This document shows, piece by piece, positions 10,712-19,757 of a stretch of 64,000 bases of DNA (the stretch's first letter is position 1; each line of letters starts with the position of its first letter). The stretch covers positions 7,381,001 through 7,445,000 of the forward strand of contig BSQZ01000015.1 in NCBI GenBank assembly GCA_033239005.1, written 5' to 3'. The notes beneath the pieces are model-generated. The model searched no databases, had not been told where the DNA came from, and was given only the letters and a program-made list of their open reading frames with translations. Source of the stretch: Lamellibrachia satsuma. Taxonomy: Eukaryota > Annelida > Polychaeta > Sabellida > Siboglinidae. A program made the position numbers and the translations under genes.

Positions 10712-13558
10712 ATGAAAAGACCCCAGTGTCGTCACTGCGAGGTCGCCTTCGACACGTGCGCAGAACTACAACGTCACGTGCAGAGTACTCACTCGACGCC
10801 ATCATGCGACTTACATTCATACTCGATGGCACCGCCTATGGTGGCGCCACGCAGCGACTATGCAAAGAGAGCGAAATACGCATGCGAGAAATGCGGCGCA
10901 ACCTTCGGGAGATACGACAACCTACAGCGTCACGTAAGGTCGGTATGTAGAGGTAGTAGTAGTAGTAGTAGAAGTAGTAGTAGAAGCATCGTCTACGCGT
11001 GTAAGAAATGCGGACGGAAGTTCGAACAACGTAACGATCTGACCAAACACGCACGAACCGCGTGTGCCGACGTCACCGAGCCACCAGCACCAAAGAGATC
11101 AACAAGAGAAGACACTACCCCATCTCACAACCATCCTCTCGTTACCGAGGAAGATCCGTTAGACCCACCTGATCGACTTCCCTTCGCCGATACTCTGTCG
11201 ACGGAGTTGCTAGATGTCGTTCGTGCGCACTGGTCTGCTATACGGACCCACGTGTTCAGAGGTCCACTTCAATGCAGGTACGATTACAGATTAATCACGC
11301 TAGACACGACCGACTTGGAACCGTCTTTGAAGATCATGTTCCAGGAACAGACCAATGCGTTCAAGATTAACCTCAGTTACGGTTTCATTCTGAGAAACAA
11401 GAACACGAGTCAATACAAGTACTATCATACCTCTTGTAATTGCTGTGGACGCTACCTGGACGAACCCAGTCTCGTCGCCAACAGCAAGGACTTTGATAAA
11501 TTTCTCGAACGCATCCGAGAACCCGACCTCTTGCAATGGGCCATCAATCAAAGACCGGATTCTGCGTGGGTATGCGAACTCGTGACGAATGTCACTTTTT
11601 TCGTTAATCGCATCATCGATCATCCTATAGGATGTGTAGGCATGATCTCTCTACCATCCTACATCAAGAAGAAGAAAAGCATCATCGGATTGGAAACGGA
11701 TCCCATCCATATGAAGAGGTACAAAGATAACCTGTGTCTGTTCCGATGTCTGGCCCTGCATCGAGGATGTGATATACGTCGATTGGAACCGGCGGTGAAG
11801 ACGCTCTACGAGACATACGATCGAGATCACGTACCCATGGAAGAATTTACAGGGGTCACGCTGGATGACCTCTATCGCGTAGAGACCACGTTCCAAACGA
11901 ATGTGTGCGTGTACCGTCTTGTCAATGAGGAGGACGGTAAGTCGACTGCCGAACTGGTTCGTCGATCGTTATGCAACTACCCCGAAACAATGTATCTCAA
12001 CCTTCACGGGACACATTTTTCATTCATCCAAGATGTCTGCATGTACTGCAACTCGTATCGATGTCGGAAGTGCGGTGACTCGTTATGGAAAAAGGCATGG
12101 TTGCTGTATCGACACGAGCGCACGTGTACGGGAGGTGTGCGTCGAGTCTATCCTGGCGGCGTGTACCATTCCACACCATCGGTGTTCGAACGTCTGGACG
12201 ACGAGAACATTCGCGTGGCTGAATCGTTGCGCTACTATCCGTATCGAGCCACCTTTGATTTCGAGTGTTGGTTCGACACGGAACAACTTCCGTCGGACAG
12301 TGACAAGGTCCACTGGGTGGCGCGTCGCGTTCCACTGAGCGTCAGCGTAGCATCCAACGTACCCGGCCACGAGCGAGTGCAATGTCTCGTCACGGACGGA
12401 GACACCAACAAGTTGGTGAGTAGAATGATGAATATCTTACAAGCGATGAGTGACGCCGCGTACGACAAGATCAAACACTCGTACGAAGATGTCTTGGATC
12501 AACTCGCAGAGGAACTGACGAAATGGGACGAAACTGAGAAGGCTGCACGATCAGCCATCGATAAGAAGAAATCTCGTCCGACGACCAATCCATACAAAAA
12601 GCTGATGGGACAACTCTATGGCTGGATGCATCAGTTACCTGTCATCGGGTTCAATTCGGGTAAGTATGATCTCAATGCCATCAAACAGTTTCTCATACCC
12701 TACTTCTTATCCACCGAATCAAAGGAACAAGAAGAACAAGAAGAAGAACAAGACGACAAAGACGAAGAGAATGAGGGTGTCGGTACTTTTTTCGTCATCA
12801 AACGCAACAACACTTTCATGTGTCTTTCGACGGATCAGCTGAAATTCCTAGACATGACCAACTACATAGCTCCCGGGTTCAGTTACGACAAGTATCTGAA
12901 GGCGTACGGATGCGAGGTGACAAAAGGTCATTTCCCGTACGAGTACATGGACCGTTTGGAGAGACTCGACGACACTGCACTTCCATCGAAACAGGCCTTC
13001 TTCAGTCGACTGAAGAACGAAGGTATCTCCGACGAGGATTATGCCAGTTGTCAAGAGGCCTGGCGCGATAATTCCATGACGACTTTGCGAGACTTTCTCG
13101 TCTGGTACAACAACAGAGACGTGGTTCCCTTTCTGCAGGCCATCGACAGACAGTTTGCCTTCTACGAACAACGTGGCATAGACATGTTCAAGCAAGGCAT
13201 CAGCGTACCTGGTCTGACCTTGCTCTACCTGTTCAACGACCTTCCCGAGAAGACCTACTTTACCATATTCAACGAGAAGAATAAAGATCTTCATCATCTC
13301 GTCAAAGATCACGTGGTTGGCGGGGCTTCGCTCATTTTCATCGCTATCACGAGAAAGGGGTCACCACGCTACGTCAGAACGAGTACGGAGAGGCCGCTCG
13401 TCCTTGTAGGTCCATCGTTGGATACGATGCCAATGCCCTGTACTTGTGGTCACTCATGCAAGACATGCCTATGGGATGGTACACGCGACGACGGGAAGAG
13501 AAAGATTTCCGACCGGAATCGGCGCAGCTGTACGGTCAGATGGCCGCGGAATGGTTGA
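10712..13558 (+). CDS. Protein-primed DNA polymerase B, N-terminal part (frameshifted)
   Basis: Start chosen at ATG 10712, which follows the TATA box at 10664; the ORF is open upstream to 10637. Three C2H2 zinc fingers lie at the N-terminus (CRHC...H...H, CEKCG...H, CKKCG...H; about residues 4-110). A middle region has an OTU-protease-like pattern, DNLCLF with Cys at about residue 342 and THFSFI with His at about 435. The 3'-5' exonuclease follows: Exo I FDFECW (D516, E518), Exo II GFNSGKYD (N648, D653), Exo III YNNRD (Y799, D803). Similarity to the family stops near 13,335-13,345, within a run of four T. Beyond that the frame encodes unrelated residues to 13558, while the adjacent frame carries the polymerase domain. 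The enzyme would copy the element from terminal protein-primed ends. The break may be mutation, frameshifting or assembly error. Confidence 0.9.
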   Translation: MKRPQCRHCEVAFDTCAELQRHVQSTHSTPSCDLHSYSMAPPMVAPRSDYAKRAKYACEKCGATFGRYDNLQRHVRSVCRGSSSSSRSSSRSIVYACKKCGRKFEQRNDLTKHARTACADVTEPPAPKRSTREDTTPSHNHPLVTEEDPLDPPDRLPFADTLSTELLDVVRAHWSAIRTHVFRGPLQCRYDYRLITLDTTDLEPSLKIMFQEQTNAFKINLSYGFILRNKNTSQYKYYHTSCNCCGRYLDEPSLVANSKDFDKFLERIREPDLLQWAINQRPDSAWVCELVTNVTFFVNRIIDHPIGCVGMISLPSYIKKKKSIIGLETDPIHMKRYKDNLCLFRCLALHRGCDIRRLEPAVKTLYETYDRDHVPMEEFTGVTLDDLYRVETTFQTNVCVYRLVNEEDGKSTAELVRRSLCNYPETMYLNLHGTHFSFIQDVCMYCNSYRCRKCGDSLWKKAWLLYRHERTCTGGVRRVYPGGVYHSTPSVFERLDDENIRVAESLRYYPYRATFDFECWFDTEQLPSDSDKVHWVARRVPLSVSVASNVPGHERVQCLVTDGDTNKLVSRMMNILQAMSDAAYDKIKHSYEDVLDQLAEELTKWDETEKAARSAIDKKKSRPTTNPYKKLMGQLYGWMHQLPVIGFNSGKYDLNAIKQFLIPYFLSTESKEQEEQEEEQDDKDEENEGVGTFFVIKRNNTFMCLSTDQLKFLDMTNYIAPGFSYDKYLKAYGCEVTKGHFPYEYMDRLERLDDTALPSKQAFFSRLKNEGISDEDYASCQEAWRDNSMTTLRDFLVWYNNRDVVPFLQAIDRQFAFYEQRGIDMFKQGISVPGLTLLYLFNDLPEKTYFTIFNEKNKDLHHLVKDHVVGGASLIFIAITRKGSPRYVRTSTERPLVLVGPSLDTMPMPCTCGHSCKTCLWDGTRDDGKRKISDRNRRSCTVRWPRNG

Positions 13559-15153
13559 CTTGGGAATCCGAACGCACGGGACGCGTCATACGACACCAGA
13601 TCAACGGTAGAGAGAAGAGAATAGGCAAACTGCTGGTGGACGGGTGGTGCAGCGAGACGAAAACGGCTTATCAGTACCACGGATGTTTTTTCCATGGTCA
13701 CTCGTGCACTGGCAAAGAGGTCAACGAGGTCAACGGGAAACCCATGGCTGAACTGCTCGAAGAGACCCGAAAGAACACCGTCTACCTCCGTCACTTTGTC
13801 AAAGTCGTAGAGATGTGGGAATGCGAGTGGAAAGAGACGAGACGAGATCCTGTCGTGAAAAAGCTTCTGGATGCTGCATTTCCGCGCCGACGTCACGCAC
13901 GATGGACGATGACGTCACAACAGATCCTGAGCGGCGTGCGTGCCGGAACCGTGTTCGGTCTGATCGAGTGTGACCTTTGCGTACCGGAAGCATTGCGAGA
14001 ACACTTTGCCGAGATGCAGCCCGTGTTCAAGAACATCCGACTGACACGCGACGATCTCGGACCGTTCATGCGCCGATACGCCGAGGAGCACGACATCATG
14101 ACGACACCGAGACGCATGCTCGTGGGTAGTTATCGCGGGGATAAGATCCTGCTTGCCACGCCTCTGCTGCGATGGTACATGGACCACGGTCTCGAGGTGA
14201 CGCACGTGTATCAGGTCATCGAGTACGATCCCGTTCCGTGTTTCAGACGGTTCGGCGATGCAGTGTCCGCGGCGCGACGCGAAGGAGACGTCCACTCGCA
14301 CAAGGCCATCATCGCAGACACCATGAAGTTGCTGGGGAACTCGGGTTACGGAAAGACCATAACCAACGTGGACCGACATCGTGACGTCAATTATTGCAAG
14401 GAGAAGGCGGCATCGCTCTTGGTCAACGATAAGAGATTCCGACAACTCGATGTCATCGTGGACGATGCGTACGAGATAGAGATGAACAAGAAGACCGTCA
14501 CGTACACCCTGCCCATACACGTGGGATTCTTCGTTCTGCAGTACGCCAAGATGCGCATGTTACAGTTCTACTACGACTTCATCGACAGGTACCTGGAGCG
14601 CCCTCTTTTTCAGTACTGCGAGACAGATACAGATTCTGCCTATTTGGCCTTGGCCGGCGAGTCCGTCGATGCCCTCGTGACTCCGGAACTACGAGAACAT
14701 TACTTCCGGCACCGCTCCGAATGGTTACCGTCCGAATGTTGCGACCATCATCGGAACGAGTACGTGCGCTGTCGACTCGCCAATAGACCGTGGGTCGGCG
14801 ACGAGGCGTGCTGTAAAGCGCGTAGGGCGTACGACAAGAGGACACCTGGTCTGTTCAAGGTGGAATGGTCCGGCGACGGGTTCGTGGGGTTGTGTAGCAA
14901 GACGTACTATTGTTTCGGAACCACCGACAAATACAGCACCAAAGGACTGAGCAAACGTCACAACGACATCGACAAGAACGCGTTCCTGGAGGTGCTCACC
15001 AACCGTCGGAGCGGAAGTGGAAAGAACCGTGGGTTCCGGGTGCGTCACTCGACCGTGTTGACGTACGTGCAGGAACGAGCGGCTCTCACCTACTTCTATC
15101 CCAAACGAGTGGTGCACGAGGACGGGGTGAGCACGGGTCCGGTGGACGTGTAG
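13285..15153 (+). CDS. Protein-primed DNA polymerase B, catalytic part (second frame)
   Basis: Open from 13285 (after a stop at 13282) to the stop at 15151-15153; family similarity begins near 13,340. Palm motif A appears as YDANALYLW (from 13423). A GCFFHGHSC segment follows, typical of this polymerase group (13684 onward). Motif B is KLLGNSGYGK (about 14325) and motif C is the metal-binding DTDS at 14626. A basic C-terminus follows (TKGLSKRHN, YFYPKRV). All polymerase catalytic signatures are intact here; the only visible defect is the frame change that separates them from the exonuclease part. The 39-nt spacer to the ATPase suggests closely packed transcription of the right arm. Confidence 0.9.
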   Translation, partial: RSSSSRQRSRGWRGFAHFHRYHEKGVTTLRQNEYGEAARPCRSIVGYDANALYLWSLMQDMPMGWYTRRREEKDFRPESAQLYGQMAAEWLTWESERTGRVIRHQINGREKRIGKLLVDGWCSETKTAYQYHGCFFHGHSCTGKEVNEVNGKPMAELLEETRKNTVYLRHFVKVVEMWECEWKETRRDPVVKKLLDAAFPRRRHARWTMTSQQILSGVRAGTVFGLIECDLCVPEALREHFAEMQPVFKNIRLTRDDLGPFMRRYAEEHDIMTTPRRMLVGSYRGDKILLATPLLRWYMDHGLEVTHVYQVIEYDPVPCFRRFGDAVSAARREGDVHSHKAIIADTMKLLGNSGYGKTITNVDRHRDVNYCKEKAASLLVNDKRFRQLDVIVDDAYEIEMNKKTVTYTLPIHVGFFVLQYAKMRMLQFYYDFIDRYLERPLFQYCETDTDSAYLALAGESVDALVTPELREHYFRHRSEWLPSECCDHHRNEYVRCRLANRPWVGDEACCKARRAYDKRTPGLFKVEWSGDGFVGLCSKTYYCFGTTDKYSTKGLSKRHNDIDKNAFLEVLTNRRSGSGKNRGFRVRHSTVLTYVQERAALTYFYPKRVVHEDGVSTGPVDV

Positions 15154-15192
15154 AAAAGGACGATGCACTGCGGTCGTCTTTCATAAGCGACC

Positions 15193-15819
15193 ATGAACGC
15201 GCGGTGGAAACATCCTTTCACGTGCATCGTCGCCGGTCCGACGGGATGCGGCAAAAGTACTTTCGTGACGCGTATGCTACGTCACGCTGCTGCGATGATC
15301 TATCCTCCTCCCGAACGGATCACGTGGTGTTACGGAGAATGGCAAGAGGCTTACGCAACGATGGACTTGATGGACGTGCGCTTCGAGGAAGGGTTGCCGA
15401 GTGCTAGCATGTTCGATTCGTCGACGAGGAACCTCATCGTCATAGACGATCTCATGGCAGAAACGGACGAACGGGTCACGACCTTGTTCACTAAAAAGAG
15501 TCACCACAGGAACACGTCCGTGCTGTATCTCGTACAGAACCTTTTCCCCAAAAACAAAGAGAGTCGTACCATCAGTCTGAATTCTCAATACATGGCGGTG
15601 TTCAAGAATCCTCGTGACGCATCGCAGATGTCGCACTTGGCTCGACAGATGTATCCGGGGCGCGCCAAATTCGTTCAAGAGGCTTTTAAAGACGCCACCT
15701 CGGTACCGTACGGCTATCTATTGGTCGATCTCAAGCAGGACACGCCCGAGGACATGCGTCTGCGCACGGCCATCTTTCCAGACGACGGTGTTCAGTACGT
15801 GTACTTGCCGAAGGTATAA
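15193..15819 (+). CDS. Genome-packaging ATPase (FtsK/HerA-type, A32-like)
   Basis: 208 residues, the normal size for Polinton ATPases. Walker A is GPTGCGKS (residues 15-22). Walker B is LIVIDDLM with the acidic pair at 85-86. A later LVQNLF segment fits the sensor region, and NPRD lies further on. The enzyme is expected to pump the genome into preformed capsids. The ORF is intact. Its stop codon (15817-15819) lies inside the TATA box of the next gene. Confidence 0.93.
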   Translation: MNARWKHPFTCIVAGPTGCGKSTFVTRMLRHAAAMIYPPPERITWCYGEWQEAYATMDLMDVRFEEGLPSASMFDSSTRNLIVIDDLMAETDERVTTLFTKKSHHRNTSVLYLVQNLFPKNKESRTISLNSQYMAVFKNPRDASQMSHLARQMYPGRAKFVQEAFKDATSVPYGYLLVDLKQDTPEDMRLRTAIFPDDGVQYVYLPKV

Positions 15820-15821
15820 AA
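15815..15821 (+). promoter_or_regulatory. TATA box overlapping the ATPase stop codon
   Basis: TATAAAA at 15815-15821 contains the TAA stop of the ATPase gene and lies 42 bp before the next ATG (15857). This implies a separate transcript start near 15845 for the structural genes. Confidence 0.65.
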
Positions 15822-15856
15822 AGACCGCACGCGTGGATAGTCTCTTCATTCCCACC

Positions 15857-16258
15857 ATGTCTGCCCTGGTGAAGAGACACATTATATGCATACAGGCGCT
15901 GAACAGGATCAAGAACAACAAACTGAAAAGAGCCATCATCGAAAACGCTGACGCCGATCTTTTGTGTGCGCTAGCCGAGTGTGCCTACAACATATTAAAA
16001 CAGAACATTCCATTGTCTGCATTACAGAGGCGTCGTTTGAGTAAATACAGGAAGAGGTTACGGGAGTTGGCTCACAGTCGAACGTCGGCTGGTAGAAGAA
16101 GACGCCTCTTGCTGAACCGACAGGTCGGCGAGGGACAGAGCGGAGGGTTCCTATCGGCCTTCCTAGCACCGTTGGCAAGTTCGGTGTTTCTACCCTTGCT
16201 TCGAGAGGTGCTGCTCCCGCAAGCAACCAGGTCGCGCCACCTTCGTTCGGGAGGTTAG
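15857..16258 (+). CDS. Small basic Polinton protein with hydrophobic C-terminus
   Basis: 133 residues from ATG 15857 in a favourable context (CCCACCATGT). The ORF is open upstream to 15614 but that part overlaps the ATPase in another frame. The N-terminal half is helical and Lys/Arg-rich (KRHIICIQALNRIKNNKLKR). It is followed by a CALAECAYNILKQNI segment, an RRRLSKYRKRLREL basic stretch, and then a glycine-hydrophobic C-terminus (GGFLSAFLAPLASSVFLPLL). A protein with this pattern recurs in many Polintons beside the ATPase and is probably a DNA-condensing or internal virion component. Its stop TAG is followed immediately by the next ATG. Function is inferred only from composition and context. 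Confidence 0.75.
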   Translation: MSALVKRHIICIQALNRIKNNKLKRAIIENADADLLCALAECAYNILKQNIPLSALQRRRLSKYRKRLRELAHSRTSAGRRRRLLLNRQVGEGQSGGFLSAFLAPLASSVFLPLLREVLLPQATRSRHLRSGG

Positions 16259-17074
16259 ATGGAACACGCACGCAAGATGGCCTTGGTAGATCCACGAATG
16301 TTGGACACGCTTCGATCACCCCCACCTCCGACGGATACCTTAGGTAAGAAGGTGCGAGCTCTCGATGACGAGATGACGGCCATCCTCGACAGAAAGGACC
16401 TCGACGACAGGACCAAGGTAACATTGTATAATCAGGTGTTGCAACGGTATAACGTCTTGTCCGATAAACACGCCAAGGAACCGACACGAGTGATCTCAGT
16501 GAACGAGTCTGGGCCGGGGCCAGGGCCGGGGCCGGGGCCGGGGGCGGGGGCGGGGGTGGGGGCGGGGGAAGCTCCTGCTAGCGAGATAGAGGCCGACGTC
16601 GTGGATACCGTTCCCAAGACCATGCAAGGCAAAGCCAGACGGTTGATGGAACGCATGAAAAGAAACATGTCTTGGACCGCCCGCGGCGAACCGATACACG
16701 AGGATGTGCCCATCGCCGGAAGTAACGTGGTGGATCTCGTGAACGATGTGTTGCGCAAGAGAAAGACCAATCCGACGGGATGGCAACCGTTTGCAAGACA
16801 ACTCCGTGCCATGAACCTGCCCATGGAGTTGGTCGGTAACGTCGCCAGGAGAGACTACATACGCCAGGCACCGACACCGACCACATCCACTCCAGGTCGT
16901 CGTCGAATACCGGCTACTCCTCGCTCTGGTGGTGGTGGTGGTAGCGCAAGAAGATCGCTCAGTTGGACACCCCTCGCTCGTCGACGCGGACAAATGGAAC
17001 ATTCCATGCTCACCCCACCTCCAGAACGTCAACGCAAGGCACTGACGTCATTGGCTAGTTGGGAAGACATTTAA
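16259..17074 (+). CDS. Conserved Polinton protein with Gly/Pro-rich linker, probable virion component
   Basis: 271 residues. The N-terminal region has LVDPRMLDTL followed by a helical segment LDDEMTAILDRKDL and KVTLYNQVLQRYN, a pattern I recognise from uncharacterised Polinton proteins. A GPGPGPGPG/GAGAGVGAG linker (about residues 85-102) separates it from a second domain (VVDLVNDVLRKRK, WQPFARQLRAMN). The C-terminus is very basic with a poly-Gly stretch and SP/TP sites (TPGRRRIPATPRSGG). Starts one base after the preceding stop, so probably cotranscribed. No enzymatic motif is seen. Confidence 0.75.
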   Translation: MEHARKMALVDPRMLDTLRSPPPPTDTLGKKVRALDDEMTAILDRKDLDDRTKVTLYNQVLQRYNVLSDKHAKEPTRVISVNESGPGPGPGPGPGAGAGVGAGEAPASEIEADVVDTVPKTMQGKARRLMERMKRNMSWTARGEPIHEDVPIAGSNVVDLVNDVLRKRKTNPTGWQPFARQLRAMNLPMELVGNVARRDYIRQAPTPTTSTPGRRRIPATPRSGGGGGSARRSLSWTPLARRRGQMEHSMLTPPPERQRKALTSLASWEDI

Positions 17075-17112
17075 GTCGTTGCAACACGTGTCCACAGCTC
17101 AGTGTGCACTGC

Positions 17113-17256
17113 GATGTCGAACGATCCACAGGACACGTACTACCGTTCCGTCGTCGTTACAGTATTTTGCGTTGGACTGTACTTGATTGCTGACGCCGTA
17201 GTGCGAAATCTTTACAACAGTTGCTCTGCAGAGTATGATCACAGTACTAGAATATA
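17113..17256 (+). CDS. 47-residue membrane protein
   Basis: Small ORF beginning ATGTCGAACGATCC. It has a short polar N-terminus, one hydrophobic segment (VVVTVFCVGLYLIADAVV) and a polar tail with one Cys. It fits the gap between the Gly/Pro-rich protein and the integrase and overlaps the next small ORF by 22 nt in another frame. Small one-pass membrane proteins are common in this position in Polintons. Support is position and hydrophobicity only. Confidence 0.45.
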
Positions 17257-17396
17257 GATCATTCGTCATCGTCTTGGGTGTGGTAGTGGGGCTTCTGGTG
17301 TACGTCAGCGTACTCTTTCTTACTCGTCACGAACCGTGCTGCGCACCGTGCTGCGCAGTAAACGTCACAACCGTCAGTCCATCGGAACTCTTTTAA
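17235..17396 (+). CDS. 53-residue membrane protein with double-Cys motif
   Basis: Begins ATGATCACAGTAC. One strongly hydrophobic segment (FVIVLGVVVGLLVYVSVLFL) is followed by a short tail with repeated EPCCAPCCAV, suited to palmitoylation or disulfides. Its stop TAA is followed directly by the integrase ATG at 17397. Overlap with the preceding ORF and lack of gaps favour real genes, but both are short. Confidence 0.5.
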   Translation: MITVLEYRSFVIVLGVVVGLLVYVSVLFLTRHEPCCAPCCAVNVTTVSPSELF

Positions 17397-17593
17397 TGGC
17401 ACCGAAGAAAGAACGAGCACTTAGGACGGTCTACTTCGATCCGAAAAGGGTAGGTAGTTACGGCGGACCCGATGCCTTGCGACGCGTCACGCACATATCA
17501 AGAAAAAGGTCGCGGAATGGTTGTCGGAACAGGACGCCTATACCCTACACAAGCCGGCTAGACGTCGTTTCGAGAGACGACGCGTCATCGTGA
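17397..17593 (+). CDS. Integrase N-terminal segment (frameshifted from the main domain)
   Basis: Begins MAPKKERALRTVYFDPKR and resembles the start of Polinton integrases as far as about residue 35. Near 17,492-17,508, at a run of five A, family similarity moves to the next frame, where the catalytic domain lies. The rest of this frame (to 17593) is unrelated sequence. The main integrase frame has no ATG at the expected start, which supports a frame break here. Confidence 0.75.
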
Positions 17594-18501
17594 GCGGTCT
17601 GCGTCAGCAGTGGCAGGCCGATCTCGTCGATCTGTCGCATTTGAAAAAGCACAACGACGGTATGACCTTTCTCCTCACGGTGATCGACGTCTTCTCGAAA
17701 GTGGCCTGGTGTGTTCCCATGAAGAACAAGTCCGCGGCGTCGTTGGTAGCGGCACTTGACAGCACGTTCAGCAAAGGCTGGCCAAAGATGTTGCAGACAG
17801 ACCAAGGAAAGGAATTTCTGAATAGATCCGTCCAGGCTCTATTGAAGAAGCACAACATCCATCACTTCTCCACGCACAACGCGGAGACGAAGGCGTGCAT
17901 CGTGGAAAGATTCAACAGGACGTTGAAGACACGCATGTGGCGATACTTCACGAAACACCAGACGTGGCGATACATCAACATCCTTCAGGACCTGGTGCAT
18001 TCGTACAACAACAGCTACCACCGCAGTATCGGCATGGCTCCTTCACAGGTGAGTTACCGTAATCAGGAAAAGGTGTGGCAGCGACTGTACGGTCACGACG
18101 GTAAGGGCGTGCCCAAGTTGCGCGTGTCGGATCGCGTACGTATCAGCAAGTACAAAGGTAAGTTCGAAAAGGGGTACACGGCGAATTGGAGCGAAGAGAT
18201 TTTCACGATACACGAGGTTCATCCCTCTGCTCCACCCGTGTATCGATTGAAGGACGATCTCGGCGAAGTACTGGAAGGTACCTTCTACGAAATGGAGTTG
18301 CAGAAAGTGTTGGTACCCCCCGATAAACTGTTCTACGTGCAAGAGGTCCTGGATCGTCGCAAGGTAGGTGGACGAAATCAAGTTTTCGTGAAATGGTTCG
18401 GCTACCCCTCCAAATTCAACAGCTGGATCGATGCCAAGGCACTGGTGCAGTCTACTATAAAGACTAGCCACGCGTTCGGTAAGACTTCATTCGAGACATG
18501 A
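17425..18501 (+). CDS. Retroviral-type integrase with C-terminal chromodomain
   Basis: Open from 17425; family similarity begins near 17,500. The rve catalytic core has the DDE triad: D in WQADLVD (17620), D in QTDQGKEF (17800) and E in CIVERFNRT (17905), i.e. D-x59-D-x34-E. A beta-barrel DNA-binding region follows (VSDRVRISKYKGKFEKGY, WSEEIFTI). The C-terminus is a chromodomain: YVQEVLDRRKVGG then VFVKWFGYPSKFNSWI. The enzyme would cut the termini and join them across a 6-bp stagger, matching the ACCGTC duplication. The chromodomain could steer insertion to marked chromatin. All three catalytic residues are present. The stop TGA overlaps the next ATG (ATGA). Confidence 0.93.
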
Positions 18502-18833
18502 CACATGACACGACAACACGAGACTTCACCGTCGTAGAACAGGAGGAACAAGAGGACGTAGTAGTAGAGGACAGTACTGACGCGCAGAACGCAGAGGACA
18601 GTAGCGGTAGCAGTAGCGGTAGCAGTAGCACTCCTTGGCATCTGTTCGGTACCGCGTGTCCTAAAGAGGAAATAGTCTTTCTGTGTCAGGTGCTCATCTT
18701 GTTTACGGTCATTCTCATAAGCATTTACAATCTGACCACAGGTCACGAGAATTCTACTCTGTGGACGGCTCTGTTGAGTAGTTCTTTGGGTTACCTGCTC
18801 CCCAATCCCACGTTGAGACGTAATGGCGACTGA
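18498..18833 (+). CDS. Acidic/Ser-rich protein with C-terminal membrane segment
   Basis: 111 residues. It starts at an ATGA overlap with the integrase stop, and its own stop overlaps the next start (ATG 18823). The N-terminal half is acidic and Ser-rich (EQEEQEDVVVEDS, SSGSSSGSSS). A hydrophobic helix (VFLCQVLILFTVILISIY) is followed by NLTTGHENSTLWTALLSSSL and GYLLPNP. The 'LWxxLLSSxxGYLLPNP' end recurs in Polinton proteins. Probably a small membrane or virion-associated protein; function unknown. Confidence 0.7.
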   Translation: MTHDTTTRDFTVVEQEEQEDVVVEDSTDAQNAEDSSGSSSGSSSTPWHLFGTACPKEEIVFLCQVLILFTVILISIYNLTTGHENSTLWTALLSSSLGYLLPNPTLRRNGD

Positions 18834-19755
18834 TTTCTACTTGACACTGCCTAGCAACGCTTCCATGAAGATGTATCCCAACAATACGTTGGTTCATTAC
18901 ATCACAGACTTACCTCGACTTATCGATCTGACTGGCGAGTGGGAATGCGGGTTGGCAGAAATACAGTACCCGCATACGTGGCACAACGTTACAGAGGAAG
19001 ATGTCTGGTTCTTCCTCAATGAGAACAGTCCTACGGGTCGTATCCCGAGTATGAAGTTAGCCACTGGGTATTACAGAGGTCCTGTGACATTGATGAACCG
19101 TGTAAACAGGGGTCTGCGACTTATGACAACGGACAAGACACAAGCTAAATTGACCTACAGCGTGATCACTCAAAAAATGACGTTGCACATGTCATACAAC
19201 ACCGTGTTCAGCATACCGCACCACAGTGCGTTAGGATCTATGTTAGGATTTCGTGAGTCGATCGTCACCAGTCCGCCGGCACCAAACAGCACACACCAGC
19301 GCGATAACCCGAGACCAGCGCTGGCCAATGCAAACGAGCGCACGTACATCCACCCGAGTCTACGTGGACAGAATATCGGTCTCACACCGTCGGCCACCGT
19401 GGTTGTGCCACCCAAAGAGACTCCCGATGATCCGTACCCCTTCCATAAAGAGGCCAAACACGTGGTGCAGATGAATCAAGGGTTCGATACCATATACGTT
19501 TACACGGACGTCGTGGAGTCTCGCATAGTAGGTGATACTGTCGCGCCTTTGTTGCGAGCCCTCCCGGTTGGCGGACGTCACGGCGAAACGGTATCCGACA
19601 GGTTCACTAACATTCACTACGTGCCTCTGTTGTACTCGCACTTCAAGTCGATTGAAATCGATATAAGGGACGACACAGGACGGCGCGTGCCATTCGAGTA
19701 CGGTAGAGTGACCGTGACACTTCATTTTCGACGGCGCAGGATCGGACTGTTCTGA
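18823..19755 (+). CDS. Minor capsid protein (penton-like, single jelly roll)
   Basis: 310 residues, intact. The N-terminus DFYLTLPSNASMKMYPNNTL and a following GEWECGLAEIQYPHTW segment are strongly diagnostic of the Polinton penton-like protein, expected at capsid vertices. A central proline-rich, low-similarity insert (SPPAPNSTHQ) may be a surface loop. The C-terminal strands (FDTIYVYTDVVESRIVGD, VTVTLHFRRRR) complete the fold. Starts 11 bases inside the previous gene. This is one of the best conserved intact genes in the element. Confidence 0.9.
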   Translation: MATDFYLTLPSNASMKMYPNNTLVHYITDLPRLIDLTGEWECGLAEIQYPHTWHNVTEEDVWFFLNENSPTGRIPSMKLATGYYRGPVTLMNRVNRGLRLMTTDKTQAKLTYSVITQKMTLHMSYNTVFSIPHHSALGSMLGFRESIVTSPPAPNSTHQRDNPRPALANANERTYIHPSLRGQNIGLTPSATVVVPPKETPDDPYPFHKEAKHVVQMNQGFDTIYVYTDVVESRIVGDTVAPLLRALPVGGRHGETVSDRFTNIHYVPLLYSHFKSIEIDIRDDTGRRVPFEYGRVTVTLHFRRRRIGLF

Positions 19756-19757
19756 AG

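Noticed and set aside
10633..10950. 105-residue ORF overlapping the polymerase start
   Set aside because: Out of frame with the zinc fingers, which are clearly the conserved reading.
13300..13360. Programmed -1 ribosomal frameshift joining the two polymerase frames
   Set aside because: No canonical X-XXY-YYZ heptamer at the point where similarity changes frame, and two other genes have similar single-base breaks at homopolymers; mutation or assembly error is simpler.
13915..14520. 201-residue minus-strand ORF opposite the polymerase
   Set aside because: Shadow of the conserved polymerase reading frame; no motif or promoter.
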